From contig JAVHJL010000005.1 in assembly GCA_036971715.1 (NCBI GenBank), positions 744,001 to 808,000 of the forward strand: DNA of 64,000 bases, written 5' to 3'. This DNA is from Arthrobotrys musiformis. Lineage: Eukaryota > Ascomycota > Orbiliomycetes > Orbiliales > Orbiliaceae. Of this stretch, positions 46,704 through 58,295 are shown piece after piece. The notes under the pieces are model-generated. The model did no database searches, was not told where the DNA came from, and worked only from the letters and a program-made list of their open reading frames with translations. How positions within the stretch are numbered: the stretch's first letter is position 1; each line of letters opens with the position of its first letter. A program made the position numbers and the translations under genes.

Positions 46704-47282
46704 ATGGGCTTCTGGACCCGCCAACCAGCCCCGGCAAACGACTCCACATCTCCAATCACCGCCGCCGCCGCCGCCGCAGCATCATCATCCCCCCCTCCAC
46801 CCCCCCAACCCTCACCCCCACAATCAACCACCAAATCCCGCGACGATGTAGCAGAAGAAGAACTCTCCGCCCTCCTAAAAACCCTCTCCTCCGAAGACCC
46901 CCTATCAAAAGAATCCCTCCCCCCGCAAAACTTCCAAGACACCCTCTACCCAACCACAATGTCCTGCCGCGAAGCCTTCGACGAACTCTACTTCTGCTAC
47001 TCCCTCGGCGGCCAATTCAAAAACCTCTATCGTTACGGCACCTACCGTCAATGCGAGGATAAATCCTCCGATTTCTGGTTCTGCATGAAAACTAAGATGT
47101 ACGGACCCAATACCAAGAAGGAGATGATTGTTAAATATCATAAAGAGAAGGAGGCGGAGAAGTACAAGAGAGGTCCCAGTTCTGAGGATATATGGAAAGT
47201 GAGGACGGTGCCGTTGGAAGGACAGTTTATGGGCACATTTGGGGAAGAAAGGGAGAAGGAATCCCATGAAAGAGATATATAG
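46704..47282 (+). CDS. EMI1: EMI1-like twin CX9C protein (DUF3128)
   Basis: Small protein of 192 aa, single exon. The conserved C-terminal part has a twin CX9C motif: Cys88-x9-Cys98 (SCREAFDELYFC) and Cys117-x9-Cys127 (CEDKSSDFWFC). This is the signature of Emi1/DUF3128 proteins, which are linked to mitochondrial function and, in yeast, to early meiotic induction. The pair of CX9C helices suggests oxidative folding in the mitochondrial intermembrane space via Mia40. The N-terminal 80 residues are low-complexity Ala/Pro/Ser and have no clear presequence. The coding strand is C-rich up to about 47045 and then becomes G/A-rich. Confidence 0.88.
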   Translation: MGFWTRQPAPANDSTSPITAAAAAAASSSPPPPPQPSPPQSTTKSRDDVAEEELSALLKTLSSEDPLSKESLPPQNFQDTLYPTTMSCREAFDELYFCYSLGGQFKNLYRYGTYRQCEDKSSDFWFCMKTKMYGPNTKKEMIVKYHKEKEAEKYKRGPSSEDIWKVRTVPLEGQFMGTFGEEREKESHERDI

Positions 47283-47741
47283 AGTCCACAAAACACCGCT
47301 AGGGATCATGGATATGGCGTTAGGGAAACGGCAGAAGGAGCCTGTCTTTTTTTTTGTATATAATTGTATTTCTAGGATCTGTACATACTAATCATCAAAA
47401 AGTCGTTTCGTTCGCACGCGCATGCAATATCACTTGCAAAAACGAAGAAGGGGGAATCATATAACAATCCAATTTCTCAAGCTCTGTCGCTTCTCGATCG
47501 TCAAAGACATCTTGAATAGAATACCACCAAAGAAAAATTATAAGAGAAGGGAAGGAAGAAGCAAAACTTTCAAGAACTAGGAGAATTTAGAAAGCAAAGA
47601 CTAAGTAATATCTAACAAAGGAAACCGTAAAACTCGTGGTAATCATTAGGAACAATTAAGAAGTAAAAGAAGAAGCTATCCTTATCAACCAAAATACCCA
47701 TTATCCTAACCACGTCACCCTACGCCATTTGCTTTTTCAGT
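47283..47741. other. Intergenic between convergent genes
   Basis: 3' flanks of EMI1 and the WW-domain gene; A-rich on the plus strand. No gene seen. Confidence 0.6.
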
Positions 47742-49293
47742 TTAATGAGGCCCGTATCCTCCAGGAGGGACACCTCCAAAGTTTTGCTGGCCTTGAGGTC
47801 CGGGCGGAGCGTAACCTCCAGGGGCTTGGTATTGTGGCGACGGTCCGCCATGTTGCCCACCATATGGGGATGGTCCACCCTGCTGTCCACCATGTGGGGA
47901 CGGGGCACCGTGTGGAGATGGAGCGCCGTATTGCTGCTGACCTGGTGCTTGGTATCCTTGCTGTGGAGGGGCGCCGTACTGCTGTTGACCTGGAACCTGG
48001 TAAGGCTGGGGAGCGCCAAACTGCTGCTGGGGCGGTGCACCGCCATACTGTTGTTGAGGTGGGACACCACCGTATTGCTGTTGAGGAGGTGCGGAGTACT
48101 GGCCCTGCGGCCCACCCTGTGGGCTCGTAGCACCGTACTGACCATAGTTTTGACCTCCTGGTGGTTGGTATGTCTATAAATGCCCATGTTATTAGCCACT
48201 GACTCAAAAACACCAGACGATACCCGACGATAATTCGATACATACCGGGTTCTGGCCACCATAGGTAGCATGTCCTTGGTAGGTCGACTGTCCCTGATGT
48301 CCATATTGCTGAGCAATGCTAGCCTGCTGGTTTTGTGCGGGCTGATTTCCATGCCCGCTCAAGAATCCAGTAGCCATACCCATGAGCCCACCAGCACCAG
48401 CACCATGGCTTCCTCCGTTAGAGGATCCATGATTCTGCTTATTCTTCCCACCGCCCAAGAGACCACCAGCAAGACTGGCAACTTGTCCGAAAGCGCCACC
48501 GCCACCACTCGATCCGTGGCCACTCTGCTTGTTCTTCCCACCACCTAGAAGACTTCCAGCAAGGTTGGCGACCTGACCGAGTCCACCGCCGGATCCGTGA
48601 CTCTGCTTCTTCCCGCCACCACCCAAGAAACCGCTGGCGAGGTTCAATGCACCTCCGAGGCCTCCAGCACGAGCAGTCTGGTCTTGAGGACCGGGAGTGT
48701 ACTGCTGTGGATTAGCATTAGGATCGTAGACAGGAGTGGCATTAGGATCGTAGACAGGAGTTCCCTGGGATTGTGGGTTGTAAGTCTGAGGGTTGTATTG
48801 ATTTTGAGGAGCGGCGTTGGGATCGAAGTACTGGGTTGGCTGTTGTTGGCCAGGCGAAGTAGCCTGAGGGGTATGCTGCTGAGGGGTCCCGGTGGGCTGA
48901 GGGCTTGTGGCGGTTGTGTTCCCACTGAAGCTGGTGATAGGAGAGCCTTGTGGGATGTCCCACTGAGTGGTGCCGGTAGACGGCTGAACAAAGTAATAGC
49001 GCTGGTTATTTGGATCCCATTGAGCGATCTATGAATAATGGGACGAGTCACGTCGTTAGCACCCATACACGATGAATAATAATATACGGCGATGCATGCC
49101 TAGATGCTTGAGCAGTAATATATGTCTAGGAACAATCTAAGAAGAGACGACATACCCATCCCTCAGGAAGAGGAGGAGGAGCTTGAGTAGGGCCGACAGC
49201 TTGCGCGGGAGAAGCACTCGTCTGCGGCTGCTGTATCGGCTGGGCCTGCGGCTGCTGGGCCTGAGGTTGTGTAGCTGTAGAAGCGTCCGCCAT
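47742..49293 (-). CDS. WW-domain protein with Gly-rich repeats and prion-like P/Q/G/Y tail
   Basis: 450-aa protein in three exons on the minus strand: 49293-49156, 49028-48246 and 48173-47742. Intron 1 splits the WW domain exactly after its first conserved tryptophan (PPPLPEGW|IAQWDPNNQ). The domain runs to about residue 75, with Trp46, Tyr57-Tyr58-Phe59, Trp69 and Pro72 in place, and should bind proline-rich ligands. A Pro/Gln/Thr-rich linker has tandem PVYDPNA units. The middle carries three Gly-rich repeats of about 30 residues around NLAGSLLGGGKNKQ. The last exon (143 codons) is a PQQQYGGAP-type low-complexity tail resembling prion-like or condensate-forming segments. No orthologue name is recognised. 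The start MADAST is chosen because upstream sequence lacks coding character. Confidence 0.85.
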
Positions 49294-51509
49294 TGCAATT
49301 CCTCTGGTTCTTCTCTCGGTACGGCTTACTTGACGACTATGAACACGATCAAGACGACGACGGCGATGATAACGGCGATGGTGATGACGGTGATGGCTTT
49401 TGGATGCACTGCAAAATGGAGGATGCAGATGTCCGATGGAACGGGGACGAGGGAATATAAATAAAGTAAAGCTTGTTGAAAAGGAGGGGCTGCTAACAAC
49501 CACCACAACCACAACCACAAGCACCGCTAAGAAACATATCACACAACTGCAGGGCACCTCGATGAGCTTCTTTCTGCACTGCCTGCCTCTTGGACACAAA
49601 CATGGCCCGGCGTCCCATTGGCAGGTTCCCACAAACATCCACCAACTTGCGGCAATTCTCCACCCTTCATTTACTAGCAGACCGAGGGGAGGGGTATAAT
49701 ACTTCCGTCTGGCATCAATACGGGTCCGCATGGCGGGACTGCACACCAGCAGCACTGAACTGAATCTTCAGGGTCCGGTTCCTCCCACCCATCAGATCAG
49801 TTCACTAGACGCCTGCACCAGTCTCATCTAGGAAATCGAATACCCCAATCATGATCCAGGTCAAAGCTGCGGCTGGGGAACAAACACCACCAGAAAGCTA
49901 GTATACCTGGTGGTACCGACTACTTGACCGTGAAAAAGGTCTTCTGCTGCGCCCCAATAGCTTACCCGTCCCCAACCGCCCAACAAAAACGGATATGCCA
50001 CTGGCTGGTAGGAAATCAAGCCACTCGTGGCAGGGAATGACTCGGGATATCGTCGACAGATTAGTACATGATGTACCTCCTACCATAAGCCAGGTACCGA
50101 AAAGGAAAAAAAGTCGCCTTGTCTGGGGGCTTTTCGAAGCTTTCCGACGGAAGTTTGAGATCAACGGTTATAACTTACGGTGCATGTGTGTGGCTGTCGA
50201 GCCTTCAATAATACAGATGTCCCGCACCTCACTGTGGCTCGACAATATTACTAATTCACATTCTATATAATCGAGAGATATTAACTAACCCACGCGGTGA
50301 AGATCTGGAATTCATTCGATCTTTCGACCATCCTTGTCCAGCTGAAAAGTTGGTGAAAAGAAGGTTAAATTCTGCCTCGTAAGGTCATCATATGCTCCCG
50401 AACCCTCAATTCAATCAACTCCAACCCCCAGCCCTCGCCTGATGATACCAGATACGTTCCGCTTCCAGAGACTCAAAAAAAAAGTAAATCCCATTCTCAT
50501 ACAAAAGAGAATAATATAATCAAGCATAAGCGGGGAATGTCTTTGTGCAACATGACATACCTCCAGGTACTTCAGGGAGAGAAAAAAACAAGCTTTTCTA
50601 AGACCTATTTTCGAACCGCCTGCATGGATAAGGCACAGAATGGACATTCCAACGGTCTGATAGAAAACATCTTTTCCATTCCATTCCAGCCGCAATGCAA
50701 TGCATGACGACGACCCGCGCAACAGCGTCTGCGAAGGAAACAGAATGAGGCTAGTCAATTCTATACGATGGGTACCTGACGCAAATGTTAAAATAATGGC
50801 TTGGCCGATAATAGATTTGTCTCAGGTAGGCTTCGATCCTAGTTAGACCTCTAGACTAATCCTCAAACCGAAAGACAAAAGAGACTTGTAGTGAGAAAGA
50901 AGACTTCCATATGCACTTTTGTATAAATTCGTCTTTAGTTGTAGAATTTCAATCACGGTCCGGTATCAAGACCCAAGATAAGAGACCAGGGGAATCATAG
51001 GAATACTTCTCAACGACCGCTTCATTAAAACAATTTATTAACATGAATCAGAAGACTTCTCCAGCTAGTTCTCGGCTTATTAAATATAGGGAAGGGAAAG
51101 GGAAGGAAAGAGAAAGAACCATATAGGAAAAATAAGGGTTTCGAGCTGCCTCTTTTTCTTTTTTGAAAAAAAAACTAGGGGATATCTTTTGAGAAAGGGA
51201 AGAAGAAAGGAACGTCAAAAAAAGTCTCTATGAACGGCAAAAAGGGAGGATGGCTTTTCTTTTGCATTTACATATGCATTACCAAGTTCAAGTCCCCCCG
51301 TTTCTCTTTTTCTTTTTAAAATTAGGGATTCCCAAGTGTCAGGTGCAAAAAGAACAAAAGAAACAGGAAAGAAGGAGGGCTAAGGGATACCGACGATGCA
51401 CACGGGATGAGTTTATCATATCGACGATGGGTAAGCTAATGTCAGTCGTCTCTGTATTTTTATTTCAAAGTGCAGTGACTATTGTGAACAAAAATCCGAT
51501 CTGGTCCGT
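49294..51509. other. Intergenic, 2.2 kb, no supported gene
   Basis: Upstream region of the WW gene and 3' flank of alpha-tubulin. Only short, featureless frames (e.g. 49995-50270, 50411-50758, 51250-51513) are present. Confidence 0.6.
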
Positions 51510-53483
51510 TTAATACTCTGCTTCTTCACCCTCATCGTTGCCGACGCTATCGCTAGCAACTTCCTCATAGTCGCGTTCTATGGTATCGATTTCGTTAGTA
51601 GTTGTATTTGTTATGATGAAATATCAAGGGGGGAAAAACATACCCAAAGCAGCAAGATCCTCACGAGCCTCAGAGAATTCACCTTCCTCCATACCCTCAC
51701 CGACGTACCAGTGGACGAAAGCACGCTTGGAGTACATAAGATCGAACTTGTGGCTGAGAGCGCCCCAGGCCTCGGAGATGGCGGTGGTGTTGCTCAACAT
51801 GCACACAGCACGCTCGACCTTGGCGAGATCGCCGTTTGGAACCAATTGTGGTGGCTCGTTGCAGATACCAATCTTGAAACCAGTTGGGCACCAGTCGACG
51901 AACTGGATGGTCCTCTTGGTCTTGACATTGGCGACAGCAGCGTGGACGTCCTTTGTAACAACGTCTCCACGGTACAACAAGCAGGTAGCCATGTACTTTC
52001 CGTTCCTTGGGTCGCACTTAACCATCTGGTTAGTGGGCTCGAAGCAAGCAGCGGTAATCTCGTTGACGCTGTTGGCCTCGTGCTGTGCCTTGGAAGCGGA
52101 GATAACTGGCGAGTAGGCGACGAGAGGGAAGTGAATACGAGGATATGGGACAAGGTTGGTCTGGAACTCGTTGAGATCGACATTGAGGGAGCCGTCGAAT
52201 CGGAGAGAAGCAGTGATGGAAGAAACGACTAAAGAGAAATGTTTAGTATAAAAAAGCGCGTGGCAAATGTCGTGTAATCATATAGGCTACGCACCCTGAG
52301 CGATCAATCTGTTCAGGTTCTCGAAGTTAGGTCTCTGGATACCCAAGCTCTTTCTGCAGATATCGTAGATAGCCTCATTGTCGACCATGAAGCTGCAGTC
52401 GGAGTGCTCAAGGGTGGTGTGGGTGGTCAAAATAGAGTTGTATGGCTCAACGACAGAAGAGGCGTTCTGTGGAGCTGGGTAAACAGAGAATTCGAGCTTG
52501 CACTTCTTTCCGTAGTCAACGGAAAGACGCTCCATGAGCAAGGCACCGAAACCGGAACCGGTACCTCCACCGAAGGAGTGGAAGACCAAGAAACCTTGGA
52601 GGCCGTCGCAGTTATCTGGATGTCGTGTTAGCTGGTGCTGTTTGATGTATACATATATATAGGGATATTTGAGACTTACCAGCAACCCTGCGGACTCTGT
52701 CGAGGACAGTGTCGACAAGCTCCTTTCCGACAGTGTAGTGTCCACGAGCATCTGGAATCACGATAGTCAATACGTATATTCATATGATACAGATAGGGAG
52801 AGCCGGGTGGCCTCGTACAGTTGTTGCTAGCATCCTCTTTTCCAGTAATCATCTGTTCTGGGTGGAACAGGGATCGGTAGGTACCAGTGCGAACCTCGTC
52901 GACGACATTTGGTTCGAGGTCGACGTAGATAGTTCTTGGGACGTATTTTCCGGCACCTAGACGTGTCATCATTAGGAGCGAGGTTCCATATCGGCTCGAA
53001 ACGGCGATAACATACCGGTCTCAGTGAAGAAAGTACTGAATCCTTGATCACGAGGACCTTCTTTCTGTTGAGCGGTCAGGTAACCATCAGGCTAGATACG
53101 AAGCATTGTTAGTCCTTATCTGAAGCTCGAGAGAAGTTTCAAGTCACAAGACGCGTCAGGGAGCCGACTTACCTGAATGCCGTGCTCCAAGCAGTAAAGC
53201 TACAGAAGAAGATATATGGTTAGCATGAGATGAAGCAGACTCGGAGCTACCTTCTCCTATTTCATCTATCCATCCATCCATCTATCCATCATCGATGAAG
53301 GTCTTACCTCCCAACAGGAGTTGGCGATCTGGCAACCAGCCTGACCGACTATACATCACGGGATTTGTCAGCACTCGAGCTTCGTCGTGGACGGGAGGCA
53401 ACTGGGCACATAAGGCACCACGATAACAACCGGAGGGGAGAAGCAACCGACGACGTACCGTTGATAGAAACGACTTCACGCAT
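51510..53483 (-). CDS. TUB1: Alpha-tubulin, nine exons
   Basis: Alpha subunit of microtubules, 450 aa. Exons on the minus strand: 53483-53459, 53348-53308, 53199-53173, 53091-53016, 52956-52819, 52751-52680, 52615-52295, 52228-51644 and 51577-51510. All joins keep frame; the sum is 451 codons including stop. The N terminus MREVVSINVGQAGCQIANSC and the segment CLEHGIQPDGYL identify alpha rather than beta. The GTP loop is GGGTGSG. It ends EEAEY, an acidic tail with a terminal tyrosine available for detyrosination. Three of the first exons are micro-exons of 25, 41 and 27 nt. It shares an 860-bp upstream region with the divergently transcribed PGA1-like gene. Confidence 0.97.
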
Positions 53484-54344
53484 GATGAATTATATTTCGT
53501 TAAGAAGAAAACAAACGGTCGTTACAAAAGGGACACTTTTCGAGGGTATATGAAAGACCAAACGATTATGAAGGGAGGTAGATGGGTTGGGGATGAGATG
53601 GGATGAGGATGTGGACAGGAGAGAAGAAATAGTTGAATTTTGGCTCGGGAAGGGGTGACCTGAGTTGAGAGGGAGCTAGCTTCAAGTGGAGAGCACCCAC
53701 CACACACTCACCACACACCACTCACCACTCACCACCACTGCACCGCTCCTCCTACTCCTGGTACGTACATGACATACACACTGTGTATTACAAAACATCA
53801 CAATTGTTTACTAACTAACTGCTTGGCTAGCGACATAGGTTGTATGTGTACGGACACGAAAGGGTAACTGGTTGGAGGGAGTACATCCAAGCGTGTACTT
53901 CCAATCACATACAAACTGCTATAAGGGGCCAAGTACCTGAGCCAATCGTCTGTTTTTTTCTGGCCGTCGGCGTGGCACCAGCAAGCAAATTTTTTTACTG
54001 CGGGTGGTGTTTATCTTCTGATTGGACGTGTCCCCCCCAAACACAGGGGACCCTGCAGCTTAGACTCCATGTCCTCGCTCTAACTAGCGTGGCCAGCGAA
54101 CAAACGAACGATACGGACTGCAGTATGGAGCTACCTGCATTTGCATGCGCGAGATAGCTAAGTACTTAACTTAGGCAAGTTCGCTGGGGAGTTACTTGTC
54201 GCTCGGTTCAAGGCCACCCGAAGTTCCGCTTGTGCTCACTGGACTGCTACCTTGTTGCTCGTATCATATCGCTCGGATCAAATCGATACCACTATCGCGT
54301 CCCGTACTTACTTGATAGAAGTACCTAAACACGACTATGCAACA
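53484..54344. promoter_or_regulatory. Bidirectional intergenic region, alpha-tubulin and PGA1-like gene
   Basis: Head-to-head spacing of 860 bp. The plus strand at about 53695-53750 carries a CACCA-rich repeat tract, within the expected tubulin promoter or leader. No other gene is supported. Confidence 0.45.
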
Positions 54345-55069
54345 ATGATGGTTGGCCTCGACGCGTTCTTCTTCTTCTTTGTATGGCTGCTTTTCTGGAC
54401 GCCTTCAGCCTTTGCTAATACGGAGAAAGTCATATTCTCCGTTCCTGATACTCCGAGTTCCGCTTTGGAAAATGTAATCAACGGATCCAACTTGGATCCG
54501 ATTGGCCAGCTATCGCCAGCAGGATCGCCGGAAAAACTACTTCTACGGATTGAGCTTCCACGAGAGTTTCCAACTGAGTCTGCACCTCGTGGAGTCGACT
54601 CTTGGGTTCTCCTGAAAGACTTGAAACCAGGCGCTCGATATGAAGCCCGGGTTTGCTGGGCAGCAACTGTACGTTTCCATTTTGTCATTCTCGCCCATAT
54701 ATATAAATTACATTGTTGGGTGCATAAGGGGCTGATTTATGCGTGAATAAAAAACTGCAGACGCCGTCAGATTTCTGGCTGAGTGTTCACTCGTCACTCG
54801 ATAGTAGCGGACCTAGCTCCGATTTATATCTTAAAATATCAGCGATTGCGTCTTACTATACCATAAATGCCACGCTCATGGAAAACCCCGAACCGGTATT
54901 GGTCGATATCATCCTTGACGAATTCCTGTTAGGGGTTCTGCCACGTTCTTTGCTCAACGTCGGACTCTTTATTGTCGTCGTGGCCGGGGTAGCTTGGTAT
55001 GCAGGGTTCCATTTGATCCACTGGTTGGATGGTATTACAAGAACGGGCCTGAAAGACAAGGTCGCGTAA
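54345..55069 (+). CDS. ER membrane protein resembling PGA1 (GPI mannosyltransferase II cofactor)
   Basis: 210-aa protein in two exons, 54345-54668 and 54761-55069, joined phase 0 (ARVCWAAT-TPSDFWLSV). Residues 1-24 form a signal peptide (FFFFFVWLLF, then SAFA). A luminal beta-rich region follows (LLLRIELPREFP, then SWVLLKDLKPGARYEARVCW). A C-terminal membrane helix is at about residues 175-195 (NVGLFIVVVAGVAWYAGF), preceded by the motif LVDIILDEFLLGVLPRSL. This layout and motif resemble filamentous-fungal Pga1, which assists the second mannosyltransferase of GPI-anchor synthesis. The assignment is from memory of the family pattern and is tentative. Two adjacent ATG codons (54345 and 54348) can start it. 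Confidence 0.68.
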
Positions 55070-55250
55070 AAGGCCATAGGATTCTCTGATATCGACATTA
55101 AGCAAAGCTTGGATATACATGGATATAACACAAAATGGAATCCGGAGCTTGAGGTCTCCCGATAAATCCAGGCTTGACATATCTACGAACAGTCTACACA
55201 CATCTTCATGCCAACCCGGTATACAAATCTGCAAGCCACGAAGTCAAATC

Positions 55251-56029
55251 TCAGGCAGCAACGCCTTCTGTCTTTGCGGCCTCTGAGATTCGGACCCCAT
55301 TGAAGCTACGATTGATCATAGCACTCAATGGCTTGTCGTCATCGTCGTCATCCTCAGCAGAATCACCTTCGGCTTTGGTATTTCCACCACCCAACTTCTC
55401 ATCGGTCCCCTTTGCGCCTTGTGGCTTCTTAACCGTCTTGGCCTTCTTAGACCCCTTCCCGCCTGTAGACTTCCCACCTTCTTGGTCTTCGTCGCCCTCG
55501 GCTTGCGTTTGGGCAAGATTCCTCTTAAACCCATAAGGATGTCCTGGGACCGGCGGAGCCGTATAGTAGTTGCCTTTGGGCTTGTGTGGGGCGGATGGTT
55601 GGACGGCACATCTTGAGTCTAAGGCTTTAGCTTCGCGCTTGAGCTTGGCAATCCTTTCTTCTATGGCTTTAGGAGTTGCCCCTTTGAATAATCGCGTTAG
55701 AACTTTACGCCAAAGAAGTCGAAATTAATAAAATTCTACAACATAAGACAGATACGATAAAGTTACCTTCAAACAATTTGCAGAGAGCTTCGCTGTTGTA
55801 AGATTTGGCGGATTTGTCTATCAGACGGATCAGGAGCTATATCGATGTTGGTCAGCACGAGCAGCTCCTACTGTGCCATTCGATGTTACCATGTTTACTG
55901 CTGCCGCCGGTGTAGTGCCTACCTTTCGATCATTCTCGGGAGTCCAAACCTATATTCGGGAACTATCAGACCTCAAACCTCACAGTTGGTGCGGCAAAGT
56001 GCCAAAGTGAAACTTACAACTTTCCCCAT
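55251..56029 (-). CDS. Myb/SANT-like protein A (small nuclear-type DNA-binding domain)
   Basis: 179-aa protein in four exons on the minus strand: 56029-56018 (12 nt), 55949-55923 (27 nt), 55836-55767 and 55681-55251. The frame is kept and sums to 180 codons. The N-terminal ~55 residues form a three-helix Myb/SANT-like unit: VWTPENDRKLLIRLIDKSAK, then NSEALCKLFEG and TPKAIEERIAKLKREAKAL. The remainder is low-complexity, rich in Lys, Gly and Asp (KKAKTVKKPQGAKG; ending DDDDDDKPLSA-type acidic and a short conserved-looking tail). It belongs to the widespread fungal class of short Myb-like proteins. It is the most divergent member of the local group and its introns lie at different positions from the others. 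Function unknown; nuclear DNA binding is inferred. Confidence 0.75.
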
Positions 56030-57008
56030 TTTTTCTTGCACGGAAGATGTGGGAATACAACCAAAGTATCTTGAAACTAAAAATGTTGTATTGTATTCTT
56101 ATAGATATTTAGCTAGATAGCAAGACACCGGTGTGTAAGATTGCGGAGAGATACGGAAAAGAATGGAGGAAGAAGGATTTACAAATGTTGGATTCCTAGA
56201 TTTCTTTTTATGGGAGGTCTACTATCAGTGTAGACGTGCTCGTAGGCGCTCTATTACTCTAGAAGCTCTCGGTCTTGCCATTTGCTCTTGACTCTACCAG
56301 CTTTTGAGGAGACTTCATATTTGCTTTTCATGTGAATCGGCAGGATAGCTTTGGATTCTCCTGAGAGGTGTAGAGCGGCGTCATCCTTTGTCCTGGTGTA
56401 CCAAAGGTGGGGGTATACTCAGCGTCATCCTGCTCGGCCGGCTGCATCATCATGTCATGGGATAGAATCGTAAAGGCAAACAATCCAGACCGGGCAGTGT
56501 ACTTAGTCCCGCATGCCTAATTGAGTATCGACGGCACCGTTGATCTATTTTCAAGGCTGAGCTGAGTAGTTCTCTATCACATCGGTCTGCAATGTGGTAT
56601 CGAGCTTGAGTTCCGTCAGACGATATTATTTTTATGGATCGCGATCTCACGTTGGCTAGATAAAGTGCATGGGATAACATCGATGCATCGAACCAAAATG
56701 TAAATGATATTTCTTTTCTCAGACGCTAGCCGTTTTGACTATTACTAGTATGGCTTGTGGCCGGCAGATAACCCTCTGAGACCACTGCATTAAAATAAGA
56801 CATGAAGAATAGCTGAATTTGTGTAACATCAAAATAAACCAAACTGCCAACATCCAACAATATCACGTTCCGAGATCCAACCCTGGCTCCAAAAAGACGC
56901 CGATACATGTACATGATCATCGATCATGAGCCCCTCCAACTTTCGAAGTCGGAGTTATACCCCTCCCCCACACTTTAAGATCGACCCAGCCATTCAATTT
57001 GCCGTTAC
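56030..57008. other. Intergenic within the Myb/SANT-like cluster
   Basis: No supported gene; the small frame at 56450-56680 has no domain features. Probable promoter of gene A and 3' flank of gene B. Confidence 0.55.
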
Positions 57009-57651
57009 CTACTCCAAAACCTCAGGACTATCCTCCCTACTCTCATCGTTACTCCCCTGCTCTTCCACGACTGGTTCAGCTTCTGCTTCTTCATCCTTGA
57101 TTTTTGCAGCCTTCTTGCCCCTGCCACGGCCTGTGCCGCTCTTTGCATTCCCTTTCGCAACTTTGCCCCTGGGGGACCTCTTCTTAGCCTCCGGGTCTGG
57201 TTTAACCTTCACCGGCGTCTCAGGAGGGGTAAGATTCTCTCCCTCCTCACTTTTGGCATCCCCCCCGCTGGTGGTGGTGCTACCGGCAGCCGAGTTGATA
57301 AGATTCATGGACTCAGCACATTCGATTAATTCTTTTTTGACCTGACCGAAGCGGACTGAGGCAACTTTTGGATTTTTGAGGCCTAGACGGCTGGCTACGA
57401 GGTCCCAGTCTACTTGTGCGCTCTTCATATTGTAACTTGTTAGCCGTACGTTTTCCTAAATTGTAACACTTTTTTATTTCTTGGTGAACCAGGAGGGAAA
57501 GAGAACGTACGTCGAGACCGAAGGCATCTGGTCGTTTGGTACTCAGGAGAACAGTGATCAGGACTTCAACGTTCTTTCCTTTCTTTGCGAAGGCATCGCA
57601 GGTTTTATCTTTGGCTGGGGAGAGGGTGGCGGTTGGCTTGACTGGTGCCAT
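57009..57651 (-). CDS. Myb/SANT-like protein B
   Basis: 184-aa protein, exons on the minus strand 57651-57511 and 57422-57009 (88-bp intron, phase 0). The predicted helices are NVEVLITVLLSTK, then VDWDLVASRLGL and KVASVRFGQVKKELIE, the same three-helix pattern as its neighbours with a conserved Trp followed by [IV]A. The tail is basic with AT-hook-like or nuclear-signal stretches (KRSPRGKVAKGN, GTGRGRGKKAAK) and an acidic end. The N-terminal 25 residues precede the domain. The acceptor is placed so that SAQVDW continues the frame. Function unknown; likely nuclear. Confidence 0.75.
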
Positions 57652-58295
57652 TTTTTGATAGAAAGATATTAGGGTGGGGTATGTAAATTCCAGCGAGATT
57701 AATGTGAAATTTGACTTGATATAGTGTATTTCTACGATGACGAGATGAATCTATTTCAAAATTTGTGAAGAGAGACCAAGGTTTGATGTAGTTTGTAAGA
57801 AACACAGAAGGCAATAGATAACTAAACTTTGGAGATCGTTGGCAGGTTTTGGAGAGGGTTTATATATTCCAATTCTTCATAGAACGGTTGGGCTTCCAAG
57901 GTTTGGGACGACATAATGCCCGAATATTCGAATGTTTGCTAGTACCTTGGAGGAAAGACTAGCCTATGAGGTCATGAGTGTGATCATGTTGGACCTTACA
58001 TGCATGGTTGTCGAGTAGTTTCTGTCATTGCTAAACTATCCCGGGACGTTGCAGGTTGGTTCCATAGACCAAAAAAATGATAGGAAGAAATAATGAGGGC
58101 AACCAAAAAGAAATCTGACGGGGACCAAATCAGGATTTGACATTTCAAACTCCTCCGGGGCAACTAAAAGAATAAGACAAGAAAAAATGACAAATTGAAA
58201 AGAAAATTTTGCTGTCGCAAACCCTCGATTGTAGATCGACTAGACTAGATCGAGTGAGGCATTCCCAAACAACTCGACTCAATAGATTTATGGAT
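57652..58295. other. Intergenic within the cluster
   Basis: Promoter side of gene B and 3' flank of gene C. If the frame of gene C is read literally, without a shift, its stop moves to 58145, inside this stretch. Confidence 0.5.

Noticed and set aside
46622..46959. Minus-strand frames antisense to EMI1
   Set aside because: They reflect the Ala/Pro-coding GC-rich repeats of the EMI1 N terminus.
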